From Tropicimonas marinistellae (GTDB taxonomy: Bacteria; Pseudomonadota; Alphaproteobacteria; Rhodobacterales; Rhodobacteraceae): a DNA stretch of 64,000 nucleotides. Of this stretch, positions 43,080-52,302 are shown one piece after another. The position numbers were made by a program, and so were the translations under genes. Under the pieces are notes generated by a model, which was given only the letters and a program-made list of their open reading frames with translations, did no database searches and had not been told where the DNA came from. The stretch's first letter is position 1. Each line of letters opens with the position of its first letter. The DNA lies in the NCBI RefSeq assembly GCF_001509585.1, contig NZ_LNCI01000001.1, positions 248,001 through 312,000 on the forward strand, written 5' to 3'.

Positions 43080-43649
43080 ATGACCGACACTTCGATGGAT
43101 CTCTCCGGCAAATTGCTCATTGCCATGCCCGGTATGGGTGACCCCCGTTTCGATCGGTCGGTCATCTTTATGTGCGCCCATTCAGAAGACGGCGCCATGG
43201 GGCTTATCATCAACCAGCCAGCGATGGATCTTGCCTTGGCTGACCTGCTGGAGCAGCTGGATATCGACGCTTCGGACGCGGACCTGCCGACGCAGATTCA
43301 CGTGGGCGGCCCGGTGGAACACGGCCGTGGCTTCGTGCTGCATTCGGGCGAATACAGTCTTACGGACGCGACGCTGAAGGTGGATGACACCTTCGCGATG
43401 ACCGCGACGCTGGAGATACTGGAGGACATGGCGCATCACCGTGGACCCCGCCAGGCGCTTCTGGCTCTGGGGTACTCCGGTTGGGCGCCTGGGCAGCTGG
43501 AGGGGGAGATCGCACACAACGGGTGGTTAACCTGCGACGCCACGAGCGAGATCGTTTTCTGCCGTGACAATTCGCAGAAATGGGAAATGGCGCTCGCGAC
43601 CCTCGGGGTCGATCCGCTGACGCTGAGCGCAAGCGCTGGACGCGCGTGA
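43080..43649 (+). CDS. YqgE/AlgH family protein (UPF0301)
   Basis: A 189-residue conserved cytoplasmic protein of the DUF179 family. Signatures are GKLLIAMPGMGDPRFDRSVIFMCAHSEDGAMGLIINQP, read in parts across residues 9-47, then HVGGPVEHGRGFVLH and ALGYSGWAPGQLEGEI. The biochemical role of the family is unknown. A start five codons later (MDLSGK, 43095) is possible. Confidence 0.92.
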   Translation: MTDTSMDLSGKLLIAMPGMGDPRFDRSVIFMCAHSEDGAMGLIINQPAMDLALADLLEQLDIDASDADLPTQIHVGGPVEHGRGFVLHSGEYSLTDATLKVDDTFAMTATLEILEDMAHHRGPRQALLALGYSGWAPGQLEGEIAHNGWLTCDATSEIVFCRDNSQKWEMALATLGVDPLTLSASAGRA

Positions 43650-43690
43650 CCACGCGCGGCACGTCAGCCGCCCGCATTGTCTCCTGTGGT

Positions 43691-44638
43691 TCAGTTGCGA
43701 GGCGCTGCGGCGCGGACCAGCCGGTCGTTGATTGCGCGCCCCAACCCATGATCGGGGATCGGGGAAACCGCGATTGGCGAAGGTCCGTCAATCCGGCGCA
43801 GGAACGCAAAAAGGTTTGCCGCTGCCTCCACGAGATCCCCCGAAGGCGAAAGGTTAAGCGTTGCCCTTTCCGCAGCGGGGCCGAAACCAAGAAGGCGTTC
43901 GCCTGACCGCGGATGCGTGACGTTCAACCTCAGCGGCGCGTTGGGTGCATAATGCGAGGCAAGCTGACCCGGGGCGTTTGGGGTCGGCCCGGCAGGGGCA
44001 TGGGCCAGCGGACGGCCAAGTGCATCCTCGATTGCTTCTGCCGGCAAGCCTCCTGGACGCAGCAAGCGAGGGTGATCGAACGCACCGACAATCGTCGATT
44101 CCACGCCGACCTTGGCCGCACCGCCATCGACGACCGCCGCGATACGACCGTCGAGGCCATCGAGAACATGCGCAGCCTCGGTCGGGCTGACCTTGCCGGA
44201 CGGGTTGGCCGAAGGTGCGGCCACCGGACCGCCGAAGCCGTTCAGCAACGCTTGTGAAACGGCGCCGGCCGGAACGCGGATGCCAACGGTCTGAAGACCG
44301 GCCGTGACGAGGTCGGACAAACCCGCATCGTCACGCAGCGGTACAACGAGTGTGAGCGGACCCGGCCAGAAGGCATCCGCAAGCGCGGCGGCATCCGCAT
44401 TGAAACGACCGATCTGCTGCGCGGCTTCGAAATCGGCCACATGCACGATAAGCGGATTGAAGCGTGGCCGCCCTTTTGCCTCGAAGATATGCGCCACGGC
44501 CTCGCCCTGCCGCGCATCCGCGCCGAGGCCGTAGACCGTCTCGGTCGGAAAGGCGACAAGCTGCCCCTGCGCCAGCAGTTGCGCGGCTCTTGCAAGACCA
44601 GCGTCATCCGGGTCGAGACGTTCGGTTACTTGGCTCAT
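43691..44638 (-). CDS. Threonylcarbamoyl-AMP synthase, Sua5 type
   Basis: A 315-residue enzyme making threonylcarbamoyl-AMP for tRNA t6A37. The YrdC domain (about 1-200) has VAFPTETVYGLGADA, KGRPRFNPLIVHV, FWPGPLTLVV and APSANPSGKVSPT. A C-terminal Sua5 domain (about 215-310, including SHYAPNAPLRLN) distinguishes it from short TsaC. I use the ATG at 44638; a longer reading to 44683 adds a charged non-conserved leader. Confidence 0.94.
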   Translation of the reverse strand: MSQVTERLDPDDAGLARAAQLLAQGQLVAFPTETVYGLGADARQGEAVAHIFEAKGRPRFNPLIVHVADFEAAQQIGRFNADAAALADAFWPGPLTLVVPLRDDAGLSDLVTAGLQTVGIRVPAGAVSQALLNGFGGPVAAPSANPSGKVSPTEAAHVLDGLDGRIAAVVDGGAAKVGVESTIVGAFDHPRLLRPGGLPAEAIEDALGRPLAHAPAGPTPNAPGQLASHYAPNAPLRLNVTHPRSGERLLGFGPAAERATLNLSPSGDLVEAAANLFAFLRRIDGPSPIAVSPIPDHGLGRAINDRLVRAAAPRN

Positions 44639-44761
44639 GCGCTCTCGTGACGCTGCGTCGGTCTTTGTGCGTTCATTGCGCACTCGCTAGTTTGTCCTGA
44701 AGCCAAGGGTGATACGCATCTTGCGGCGTCCTGCCAAGGCCACACATAGGGGTGACCAAAC

Positions 44762-46471
44762 ATGTCATATCGCGCTCCGGTATCGGATTTTCGCTTCCTG
44801 CTCGCAAATGTCGTGAATTTCGGCCTGCTGGCCAAAACGGATCACTTCGCGGATGCGACGCCAGACGTATCCGACGCGATCCTGACGGAGGCCGGAAAGC
44901 TATGTGAAGAGGTCATTGCACCCGTGAATCGGGCGGGCGACGAAACGCCGTCGCGTCTGGAGAATGGTCGCGTGCGTGCGGCACCGGGCTTTGCAGAAGC
45001 CTACGCGGCGATTGCCGAGGGCGGCTGGGTGTGCGTTTCCGCCCCGGAAGAACACGGAGGCATGGGCCTGCCGGTGACACTGCAGACGGCGATTAACGAT
45101 ATGATGTCCGGGGCCAACCTTTCACTGCAGTTGAACCCGCTGTTGACCCAAGGACAAATCGAGGCGCTCGCGGCGCATGCAACCGACGAGTTGAAGGCGC
45201 TTTACCTGCCCAAACTCATTTCCGGGGAATGGTCCGGTACGATGAACCTCACGGAACCCGGCGCCGGATCGGACGTCGGCGCGCTGGTGACGAAAGCGGA
45301 ACCCAAGGGTGACGGCAGCTACACCATTTCCGGACAGAAGATCTTCATTACCTGGGGCGATGCGGATTTCGTCGACAACGTCTGCCATCTCGTGCTGGCG
45401 CGGCTACCCGGCGCCGTTCCCGGGACCAAGGGCATCAGCCTGTTCCTGGTGCCGCGGAACCTGCCAGAAGCTAGCGGGAATCCGGGCGTTTCGAACAACG
45501 TCAGGGTCGTGAGCCTCGAGCACAAGTTGGGCCTTCACGGTTCGGCCACCTGCGTGATGGAGTTCGACGGCGCGACCGGTTGGCTCGTCGGTGAACAGAA
45601 CGGTGGCATGGCAGCAATGTTCACCATGATGAACAACGCCCGCCTCGGCGTCGGGTGCCAGGGGATCGGTATCGCCGAGGCGGCGACACAGAAAGCCGTC
45701 GGATTTGCGCTGGAGCGCAAGCAGGGCAGGGTCGGCGGCACCGGGACGATCATCGAGCATCCCGACGTGCGCCGGATGGTGACACAGATGCGGGCAGAGA
45801 CCTTTGCCGCGCGCGCGATCGCACTCGATACGGCGCTTTCGATCGACATGGGTCATGCCACGGGCGACGTGGATTGGACCGCGCGCGCCGCGTTGCTGAC
45901 GCCGATCGCCAAGGCGCATGGGACCGACATCGGGCACGAGATGGCGCAACTCGGCATACAGGTGCACGGCGGGATGGGCTACGTTGAAGAAACCGGCGCC
46001 GCACAATTCGCGCGCGATGTTCGGGTGACGCAGATCTACGAGGGAACCAACGGGATCCAGGCGATGGACCTGGTCGCTCGCAAGATGATGGATGGCGGCG
46101 CCGCGGCATTCGCCTTGCTTGACGAGGTCGAAGCGGGAGCGGAGGCTGCACGGGAGTTTCTTCCGGCAATGGCTGAACCCGTGTGGAAGGCCGCCGAGAC
46201 ACTCCGGGAGGCGACCGAATGGCTCGTCGAGCAGGAGATGCAGGACCGTTTCGCCGGCTGCGTGGCCTATCTGCGCGCCTTCGCACGCGTGTTGGGGGGG
46301 CATTACCACCTCAAAGCCGCGCTGGCGGAGGGTGGCAGCGGTGCCCGAACTGCGCTGGCGCGTTTTTTCATTACCCGTATTCTGCCTGAGCATCAGGGGC
46401 TTCTGGCGGCAGTCGGGGAGGGCGCTGGCGGGCTATTTGACCTTTCGGTTGAAGACCTGGAGGCGGTGTAA
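44762..46471 (+). CDS. Acyl-CoA dehydrogenase, long DmdC-like form
   Basis: A 569-residue flavoenzyme, longer than ordinary 380-residue acyl-CoA dehydrogenases. An extra N-terminal segment and a C-terminal helical domain (about 450-569) place it with the DmdC/FadE-like group. FAD-binding MNLTEPGAGSDVGAL, ISGQKIFITWGD and the catalytic glutamate motif QIYEGTNGIQAMDL are present. DmdC itself oxidises methylmercaptopropionyl-CoA in DMSP degradation, but other members act on fatty acyl-CoA, so the substrate is open. An MBL-fold hydrolase starts 4 nt after its stop. Confidence 0.9.
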   Translation: MSYRAPVSDFRFLLANVVNFGLLAKTDHFADATPDVSDAILTEAGKLCEEVIAPVNRAGDETPSRLENGRVRAAPGFAEAYAAIAEGGWVCVSAPEEHGGMGLPVTLQTAINDMMSGANLSLQLNPLLTQGQIEALAAHATDELKALYLPKLISGEWSGTMNLTEPGAGSDVGALVTKAEPKGDGSYTISGQKIFITWGDADFVDNVCHLVLARLPGAVPGTKGISLFLVPRNLPEASGNPGVSNNVRVVSLEHKLGLHGSATCVMEFDGATGWLVGEQNGGMAAMFTMMNNARLGVGCQGIGIAEAATQKAVGFALERKQGRVGGTGTIIEHPDVRRMVTQMRAETFAARAIALDTALSIDMGHATGDVDWTARAALLTPIAKAHGTDIGHEMAQLGIQVHGGMGYVEETGAAQFARDVRVTQIYEGTNGIQAMDLVARKMMDGGAAAFALLDEVEAGAEAAREFLPAMAEPVWKAAETLREATEWLVEQEMQDRFAGCVAYLRAFARVLGGHYHLKAALAEGGSGARTALARFFITRILPEHQGLLAAVGEGAGGLFDLSVEDLEAV

Positions 46472-46475
46472 CCCT

Positions 46476-47531
46476 TTGGAAATTCTAGGTTTCGATCCGA
46501 TCCGGTATCCTTGGGAGGCGCCGCCAGCGGAGGGCGCTGCCATCGAAGTGGCCGAGGGCGTGTTTTGGCTGCGTTTACCGCTGCCGATGGCACTCAATCA
46601 CGTCAACATTTTTGCCCTGGACGACGGCGACGGTTGGACGGTGATCGACACCGGGCTCTCCAGCCCAAAGATACGGGCGATCTGGACATCGATCCTGGAG
46701 CATGGGCCGCTGTCCGGCAAACCGGTGCGCCGTGTCGTGCTGACGCATCATCACCCCGATCACGTCGGGCTCGTGGGTTGGTTTCAGTCGGAGCACGGGG
46801 CCGATTTGGTCGCAAGCCGAACCGCCTGGCTCTATGCGCGAATGCTGACGCTGGATGAGCAGGATACGTGGCCGGAGGAAACACTGGCATTCTATCGGGC
46901 TGCGGGCATGGAGCAGGAGGTGTTCGACAAACGCGCCTCGGAACGCCCCTTCAACTTCGCTGACGTGGTTTGGCCGATGCCGCTGGGGTTCACCCGCATC
47001 GCCGAAGGCGACACGGTTCGTATCGGCGGGCGCACGTGGGACGTGCACATGGGCAACGGTCATGCGGCAGAACACGCGACATTCTGGTGCAGGGAGGAGC
47101 CGCTGGTGCTGGGCGGCGACCAGCTTCTGCCGTCGATTTCGCCCAATCTCGGCGTCTATCCCACGGAGCCGGATTCGGACCCGGTGGGTGCCTGGATTGA
47201 GAGTTGCGAGCGTCTGGCCCGTTTCGCGACGGAGGAGCAGCTGGTCCTGCCGGGGCACAAGCTTCCCTTCACCGGTCTCCCTGCCAGGATGCGGCAACTG
47301 GTGGAGAACCACCATTTCGCTCTCGAGCGGTTGATGGAGCATCTGACAGAGCCCCGAACCGCGCACGATTGCTTCCCGGCGCTCTTCCGCCGGGAGATCG
47401 GGGCAGGGGAATACGGACTTGCCCTTGCGGAATCCATCGGCCACCTCAATCATCTGTATCGCGCCGGTCGCATCACTCGCCAGCGCCGCGAAGACGGTGC
47501 GTGGGCATGGAGACGGGCCGGGGAGGGGTAA
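46476..47531 (+). CDS. MBL-fold metallohydrolase (glyoxalase II/LACTB2-like)
   Basis: A 351-residue metallo-beta-lactamase fold hydrolase. The two-metal motif is VLTHHHPDHVG, with further ligands in MGNGHAAEH, LGGDQLLP and LPGHKLPF. The C-terminal winged-helix-like domain (about 265-345) is typical of LACTB2-type enzymes. The start is the TTG at 46476 after GGAGG; no ATG fits the conserved N-terminus. Coupling to the acyl-CoA dehydrogenase suggests a thioesterase or related hydrolase acting in the same pathway. Confidence 0.88.
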   Translation: MEILGFDPIRYPWEAPPAEGAAIEVAEGVFWLRLPLPMALNHVNIFALDDGDGWTVIDTGLSSPKIRAIWTSILEHGPLSGKPVRRVVLTHHHPDHVGLVGWFQSEHGADLVASRTAWLYARMLTLDEQDTWPEETLAFYRAAGMEQEVFDKRASERPFNFADVVWPMPLGFTRIAEGDTVRIGGRTWDVHMGNGHAAEHATFWCREEPLVLGGDQLLPSISPNLGVYPTEPDSDPVGAWIESCERLARFATEEQLVLPGHKLPFTGLPARMRQLVENHHFALERLMEHLTEPRTAHDCFPALFRREIGAGEYGLALAESIGHLNHLYRAGRITRQRREDGAWAWRRAGEG

Positions 47532-47550
47532 CGGAATCGCGGAGGAGACA

Positions 47551-48003
47551 ATGGGGAGCGACGATAGGGAAGCCGCCGGGCGAGGGGTGCCCCGCGCCCA
47601 TGCCATTCACGCGGACCCCGGTGCACGGACAGTTGAATGCCAACCCTTGCCGGAGATTGCGCGGACTCCGCCCGAGAGCAAGAGCCCGGCCAAATGGGCC
47701 TATGAGCGCCTGATCCTCTACATCAAGAATTTCGAGGAGCTGTTGGACGGGGATCACGAGATCGCCATGGGGTTCACCGGCGCCAGCGCGGGCGTGCTGC
47801 GAATCGAGGGGATCGGCTATTTCGACCCTGATATCGTAACGTTCTACGGATCGGATGCTGATGGAACGCGAACGCAGCTTATTCAGCACGTGAGCCAGCT
47901 CAACGTGATCTTGCGTGCCTTGCCGAAGCGGCCGGAGGTCGGCGAGCCTCGCCGCATCGGGTTCAGGCTGGCCGAAGCCCTGGCCGGCGATCAGGCAAGC
48001 TGA
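47551..48003 (+). CDS. Conserved alphaproteobacterial protein of unknown function
   Basis: A 150-residue soluble protein with a strong GGAGGAG ribosome site before the ATG at 47551. The first 45 residues are polar and likely disordered; the rest (AYERLILYIKNFEELLDGDH, MGFTGASAGVLRIEGIGYFD) is a compact conserved domain that I associate tentatively with DUF6173. No function is known. It is 19 nt after the MBL gene. Confidence 0.75.
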   Translation: MGSDDREAAGRGVPRAHAIHADPGARTVECQPLPEIARTPPESKSPAKWAYERLILYIKNFEELLDGDHEIAMGFTGASAGVLRIEGIGYFDPDIVTFYGSDADGTRTQLIQHVSQLNVILRALPKRPEVGEPRRIGFRLAEALAGDQAS

Positions 48004-48099
48004 TGCCGGGTTGCCACGGGGGGCATTGCGGCTCTTAACAGGCTCGGGCATCTGGGCTAAGCAGGGCGGGCCACAGGACAGAGACAGGGAGCCCGCAAC

Positions 48100-48240
48100 A
48101 TGTCGGAACACACCTACGAGCACGGAAGTATGGATACGACCACGCAGGAACAAACCTTCGACGGCTTCATCAAGATGGTCGTCAGGGTCTCGATCCTCTG
48201 CATCGTCGTGCTGATCTTCATGGCTCTGGTCAACGGCTGA
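48100..48240 (+). CDS. aa3-type cytochrome c oxidase subunit IV
   Basis: A 46-residue single-TM protein: a short hydrophilic N-terminus (EHGSMDTTTQEQTFDGFIK) followed by one hydrophobic helix ending in ALVNG. This pattern, especially MDTTxQEQTFxGFIK, is the small subunit IV that packs against the aa3 oxidase in Paracoccus and Rhodobacter. The catalytic subunit genes are not in this window, as is usual. A GGGAG box precedes the ATG. Confidence 0.85.
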   Translation: MSEHTYEHGSMDTTTQEQTFDGFIKMVVRVSILCIVVLIFMALVNG

Positions 48241-48268
48241 CAAAAGAACTGAGAGGCGGCGCGGGCAT

Positions 48269-48961
48269 ATGAGAGCCATCGTTCTGGCAGTATGTCTGCC
48301 ACTTCTGCTGGGAGCCTGTACCGATACCGGGCCCTGGGCGACGGATCAGGAGGTGCAGGCGGCGGCGTTCCGGGACGACGGCCCGCCGACGATCACGTTG
48401 TTCACGATGATCAACAACCGTTCCCACGACGGGGCGCACAGCGGACTCATGATCAGCGGGTCGCAGCGGATCATCTTCGATCCGGCCGGCACCTTCTATC
48501 ATCCCCATGTGCCGCAGCGTGCCGATGTGCACTACGGCATCACCGACAGCATGGTCGACTTCTACATCGACTATCATGCGCGAGAGACCTACCACGTCGT
48601 ACGCCATGACGTGGTCGTGACACCGGAACAGGCAGAGATCGCGCTGCAGCGCGCGCAGGCCTACGGTGCGGTTTCGAAGGCATTCTGTACCACGTCGATC
48701 CATCGCATCGTGCGGGGCGTACCCGGGTTTGAGAGCATTCCGGCGTCGCCGCGACCCAAAAAGGTCATGCGGGCGTTCGACGAGATCCCGGGCGCGACGA
48801 TCCGGCGTTATTACGATGACAGTCCAGACGACCGTTCGGACCTCATCACCGACAGCCCAAAGGCGCGCGAGGACATCCGCGTGGTTTACGGTCCGGAGCC
48901 CAGCGTACAGGAGCGGCGGCGGCAGCAAGCGGCTGCGGCGGCCGCAGCGCGCCAACAATAA
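48269..48961 (+). CDS. Putative lipoprotein of unknown function
   Basis: A 230-residue exported protein with a lipobox LLLGAC placing the lipidated cysteine at residue 17. The core contains a histidine-rich stretch (FYHPHVPQRADVHYGI, DYHARETYHVVRHDVVV), a single later cysteine (AFCTTSIHRIV) and an alanine/glutamine-rich C-terminus. The arrangement recalls DUF4105/NlpC-P60-like papain folds but I cannot assign a family. It lies 28 nt after coxIV. Confidence 0.75.
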   Translation: MRAIVLAVCLPLLLGACTDTGPWATDQEVQAAAFRDDGPPTITLFTMINNRSHDGAHSGLMISGSQRIIFDPAGTFYHPHVPQRADVHYGITDSMVDFYIDYHARETYHVVRHDVVVTPEQAEIALQRAQAYGAVSKAFCTTSIHRIVRGVPGFESIPASPRPKKVMRAFDEIPGATIRRYYDDSPDDRSDLITDSPKAREDIRVVYGPEPSVQERRRQQAAAAAAARQQ

Positions 48962-48996
48962 ACGTCAGCACTCCTTGGAGGCGCGCGCTCCCAGGT

Positions 48997-49326
48997 CTAG
49001 CCGATGAGCGCGAGTCCGGCATAGAGGCTCGCCATGCCGGACAAGACGGCGGCGAGCACGTTCCGGGTCAGATAGCCCACGAGTGCCGTCACGGCCGCCG
49101 CAATCATCCGGGCCGGATCGGGAGAGCCGCCGGTGGCGTCTGGCCAGGCAACGAGCGGGGCGATCAGCCCCGGGATGACCGCAACCGGTGTATACCGCAG
49201 GTGACGCAGCACCCAATCCGGCAGCTTTCGTTCACCGATGAGCCCCAGGAACGAGAACCTGATCAGGAACGTCCCCACGCCGAGCACGAGGATGATGGTC
49301 CAGACCGTGATATCGGAGTAATTCAT
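48997..49326 (-). CDS. azlD: Branched-chain amino acid exporter small subunit AzlD
   Basis: A 109-residue membrane protein with four hydrophobic segments, including IILVLGVGTFLIRFSFL and LRYTPVAVIPGLIAPL, signatures of AzlD. With AzlC it exports branched-chain amino acids or analogues. Its start overlaps the azlC stop by 4 nt. Confidence 0.9.
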   Translation of the reverse strand: MNYSDITVWTIILVLGVGTFLIRFSFLGLIGERKLPDWVLRHLRYTPVAVIPGLIAPLVAWPDATGGSPDPARMIAAAVTALVGYLTRNVLAAVLSGMASLYAGLALIG

Positions 49327-50036
49327 GGCAGCCCCCGCGGGTAGAAGCGCCGCTCGACCTCTGCACCGGTCGCCAGGGCGGCGACGGCGGCGACGATCAG
49401 ACCGAGATTGAATGGCAGCCCGGCGAATGCGAGCGACAGCGCGACCGATACAAATGCCGCCGCGACATGCGCAACGGTGCGCAAAGCGGGGCCGACAAGG
49501 GCGATAAAGGTGATCGGAAGGGCAAAATCCAGGGCGAGCGCCGGCGGGATCTGACGCCCGATCAATGCGCCCAACAATGTGAAGCCAATCCAGACCGGCA
49601 GCAGCGGTGTGGTCGCGCCAAGGTAGAAGGCAACGCGCTGCGGCAAGGTCATTTGCCGATCGAGCTCATATCGCGCGATGCAGGCCGCGTAGTTCTGATC
49701 GAAGAGAGAATAGCTGATGAGCGCCCGCTGCCAGAGAGGGGCGGCGCCCAGATAGGGCACCATTGACGCGGAATACATGGCCATTCGCAGGTTCACGGCG
49801 AGCGCGGAAACGAGCACAACAATCGCCGGTGCCTCGTCCGACATCAATTGCAGGGCGGTGAACTGGGCAGCTCCGGCAACGACAACCACGGTAAATCCCA
49901 TGGTCTGGGCAAGGTCCAGCCCGGCCTCCATTGCCACAACGCCGAAGAGAATGGCAAATGGCGCGACCACGAGCAGGAACGGCGCGCTTGCGCGGAGCCC
50001 GCTGAAATATATCGATTTGAGGTTTGAGTCGGGCAC
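49323..50036 (-). CDS. azlC: Branched-chain amino acid exporter large subunit AzlC
   Basis: A 237-residue inner-membrane protein with about six helices. FAILFGVVAMEAGLDLAQTM, AGAAQFTALQLM and VNLRMAMYSASMVPYL are AzlC family features. The pair azlC-azlD is translationally coupled and divergent from the GNAT gene at 50155. Confidence 0.92.
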   Translation of the reverse strand: MPDSNLKSIYFSGLRASAPFLLVVAPFAILFGVVAMEAGLDLAQTMGFTVVVVAGAAQFTALQLMSDEAPAIVVLVSALAVNLRMAMYSASMVPYLGAAPLWQRALISYSLFDQNYAACIARYELDRQMTLPQRVAFYLGATTPLLPVWIGFTLLGALIGRQIPPALALDFALPITFIALVGPALRTVAHVAAAFVSVALSLAFAGLPFNLGLIVAAVAALATGAEVERRFYPRGLP

Positions 50037-50154
50037 GGGCGATCTCTAGATTGCACCGTGAGGCGGATAGGCGATGCAGAGTAGACTTGCAATCCAACGA
50101 GACGCGTTCCGAGCAACGTGGCAGGTCCGGGAAGCGACCGGTGGCTGCCGGAGC

Positions 50155-50751
50155 ATGCCGCGTGCAACGATCGAACGTGGTTTCGATGAGGAGGAGCGTG
50201 CCCAGGTGGCAGCGCTGTTCTGGCAGGCGTTTTCTGGAAAACTCGGTCGGATCATGGCCCCGGAAATGCGCGCGCTCAAGTTCATCGAAAAAGCGTTGCG
50301 CCTCGATCATGCGCTTGTCGCGCGCTCAGATACCGGACGGATTCTGGGTGTCGCGGGCTTCAAGACGCGCCATGGCGGTCTCATCTCGGGTGATTTTTCA
50401 GACCTTGCCCGCGTCTATGGCCGGTTCGGAGCCCTCTGGCGTGGGCCGTTGCTGGACCTGATGGACCGCCAACTCAAAGACGGACAATTGTTGCTGGATG
50501 GCATATTCGTCGATCAGGACGTGCGTGGAATGGGCATCGGTTCGGCCCTCATCGATGCGGTGGTTTCAGAGGCGCGCGAGCGGGGCCTGACAGAGGTTAG
50601 ACTGAGCGTTGTCGATACCAACTTGCGGGCCCGTGCCCTCTACGAGCGCCACGGCTTCCTGCCGAAAGGCCGGGAAGACACGGGTATCTTCGCCTCTCTT
50701 TTCGGGTTTCACCACGCCACCACGATGTGCCGTCCAGTCGACCGCCGGTAG
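50155..50751 (+). CDS. GNAT-family N-acetyltransferase
   Basis: A 198-residue acetyltransferase from the preferred ATG at 50155. The acetyl-CoA motif is GIFVDQDVRGMGIGSALIDA, followed by VRLSVVDTNLRARALYERHGF, the conserved end of the fold. The acceptor is unknown. An ATG at 50074 in the same frame would add 27 poorly structured residues and leave little room for the azlC promoter, so I prefer the shorter form. Confidence 0.82.
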   Translation: MPRATIERGFDEEERAQVAALFWQAFSGKLGRIMAPEMRALKFIEKALRLDHALVARSDTGRILGVAGFKTRHGGLISGDFSDLARVYGRFGALWRGPLLDLMDRQLKDGQLLLDGIFVDQDVRGMGIGSALIDAVVSEARERGLTEVRLSVVDTNLRARALYERHGFLPKGREDTGIFASLFGFHHATTMCRPVDRR

Positions 50752-50754
50752 GTC

Positions 50755-51813
50755 TCAGTCGAAGGTTCCGGAGACACGTCCAATCAACATGAACGCGCGG
50801 GCGCTACGCGTATCGGCGAACGCTGCGATCTCTGCATCGTCGGCACCCTTTTCGAAGGTGGCGAACGTGGAATCGAAACGGCGCAGGAAATGGTGCGCGC
50901 AATCGCGGAACACCGGATCCTGCCGCATGCGCCCTGCCGTCAGCGCCAGGCTGGAGCGATCGCGAATGCCGCCAAGGGATGCAATGGTGCGTCCGCGATC
51001 ACCGGCGGCGAACTTGCGCCATATCTCCGGTCGTGCACGATCCGGCGAAAGGTCATCCATGTAGATGCCGTCCTCGGCAAGCAAGGTCAGTACATCTTGT
51101 GCGGACCGGACGAGCGGACTCGCGGTTCGGTCCTTAAGGGCAAGCCGCAGAGCGCGAAAACCGTCCTTGTCCTGCGTGTCTTCAGGGAAATTCAGTGCCT
51201 TGATGAAATCCGCCGCGGAGAGCGGTTCGGCCAAGTGTTCCGCCGTGGTGCCGAGCGCAAGCGAGGGCTGTTCGGGTTCGGGTTTCTCGGCCGGCGTTGA
51301 CTCCGCCGCGCCAAGCGCGGGGCGTGCCGAGACGGCCGCGGCGTCGTGCGCCGCTGTGGCCGCGCGTGCATTGACGGACGTGAGATGCGCCAGTGCAGCT
51401 TCGGTTTTCTTCTGGACCCGCACGAGCTCGTCGAGCTTCTGCTCCAGTGGCGGGCGAAGACCATCGGGACGTGTTTCGGCATGACTCGCCTGAGCCAATC
51501 GCACCGCATCAATGGATGCATTCAACCGGCGGCTCTCCTCCCGCATGTGCCGGGCGCTTTTTGCGGCCGTTGCGGCGACCCAGATCATCGCGACAGGAAG
51601 GACCGCGGCGAGCACCATCATCAGGAAGCGCACCGGATCATTGACCGCTTGATCAGCCGGCGACGCTTCCGGAAGAACGAGGAAGAAAAGCCCGGTCCCG
51701 AGCAGCCAGAGGGCGCTCAAAACGAGCGCAATCACGTCTGTTGCGTCCATGCCGCCGCGCGCGCTTGCGCGCCCGTTGCTGCCTTGCTCCGATGAATGTC
51801 CGTTGAGATTCAT
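50755..51813 (-). CDS. Two-TM membrane protein with coiled coil and C-terminal domain
   Basis: A 352-residue protein. Two transmembrane helices (about 24-48 and 62-84) are followed by a helical region (85-145), an Ala/Pro/Glu-rich linker (150-195) and a globular C-terminal domain (AADFIKALNFPEDTQDKDGF, VLTLLAEDGIYMDDLSPD). I do not recognise the family. It lies 18 nt downstream of greA, so it is probably co-transcribed with it. Confidence 0.72.
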   Translation of the reverse strand: MNLNGHSSEQGSNGRASARGGMDATDVIALVLSALWLLGTGLFFLVLPEASPADQAVNDPVRFLMMVLAAVLPVAMIWVAATAAKSARHMREESRRLNASIDAVRLAQASHAETRPDGLRPPLEQKLDELVRVQKKTEAALAHLTSVNARAATAAHDAAAVSARPALGAAESTPAEKPEPEQPSLALGTTAEHLAEPLSAADFIKALNFPEDTQDKDGFRALRLALKDRTASPLVRSAQDVLTLLAEDGIYMDDLSPDRARPEIWRKFAAGDRGRTIASLGGIRDRSSLALTAGRMRQDPVFRDCAHHFLRRFDSTFATFEKGADDAEIAAFADTRSARAFMLIGRVSGTFD

Positions 51814-51831
51814 GCGCGCCTTCAGCCCGAC

Positions 51832-52302
51832 TCAGACATACTTGATGGTAAGTACCTCATAGCTTCTTTCGCCGCCCGGTGTGCGAACTTCGATACTGTC
51901 GCCCTCTTCCTTGCCGATCAGTGCGCTCGCGATCGGCGATTTGATGTTAAGGAGGCCCTTTTCGAGGTCCGCTTCCGGCTCGCCGACGATCTGGTAGGTC
52001 TTTTCCTCGTCGGTATCCTCGTCGACGATGGTCACGGTGGCGCCGAACTTGATCGCGCCGGAGAGTGAAGACGGGTCGATAACGTTTGCCAGCGAGATCA
52101 GCGCTTCAAGTTCCTTGATCCGGCCCTCGATGAAGCTCTGCTTTTCCCGGGCGGAATGGTATTCGGCGTTTTCCGACAGATCGCCATGTTCCCGCGCTTC
52201 GGCAATCGCCTTGATGATGGCGGGCCGGTCGACCGATTTCAGCACTTTCAGTTCGTCGTCCAGCGCGGCAAAACCCGCGCGGGTCATAGGTATCTTTTCC
52301 AT
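51832..52302 (-). CDS. greA: Transcription elongation factor GreA
   Basis: A 156-residue factor that stimulates RNA cleavage in backtracked RNA polymerase. The N-terminal coiled coil ends in the acidic tip [16 protein letters not shown], and the C-terminal FKBP-like domain has [11 protein letters not shown] and [16 protein letters not shown]. It begins MEKIPMT, typical for GreA. An AAGGGA box precedes the ATG at 52302. It is divergent from the ETF-QO gene across a 270-nt region with no other gene. Confidence 0.96.
   Translation of the reverse strand: MEKIPMTRAGFAALDDELKVLKSVDRPAIIKAIAEAREHGDLSENAEYHSAREKQSFIEGRIKELEALISLANVIDPSSLSGAIKFGATVTIVDEDTDEEKTYQIVGEPEADLEKGLLNIKSPIASALIGKEEGDSIEVRTPGGERSYEVLTIKYV

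Noticed and set aside
45404-47606. Two minus-strand frames opposite the acyl-CoA dehydrogenase and MBL genes
   Set aside because: Both are antisense to clear enzymes with intact catalytic motifs and have histidine/arginine-rich shadow composition.
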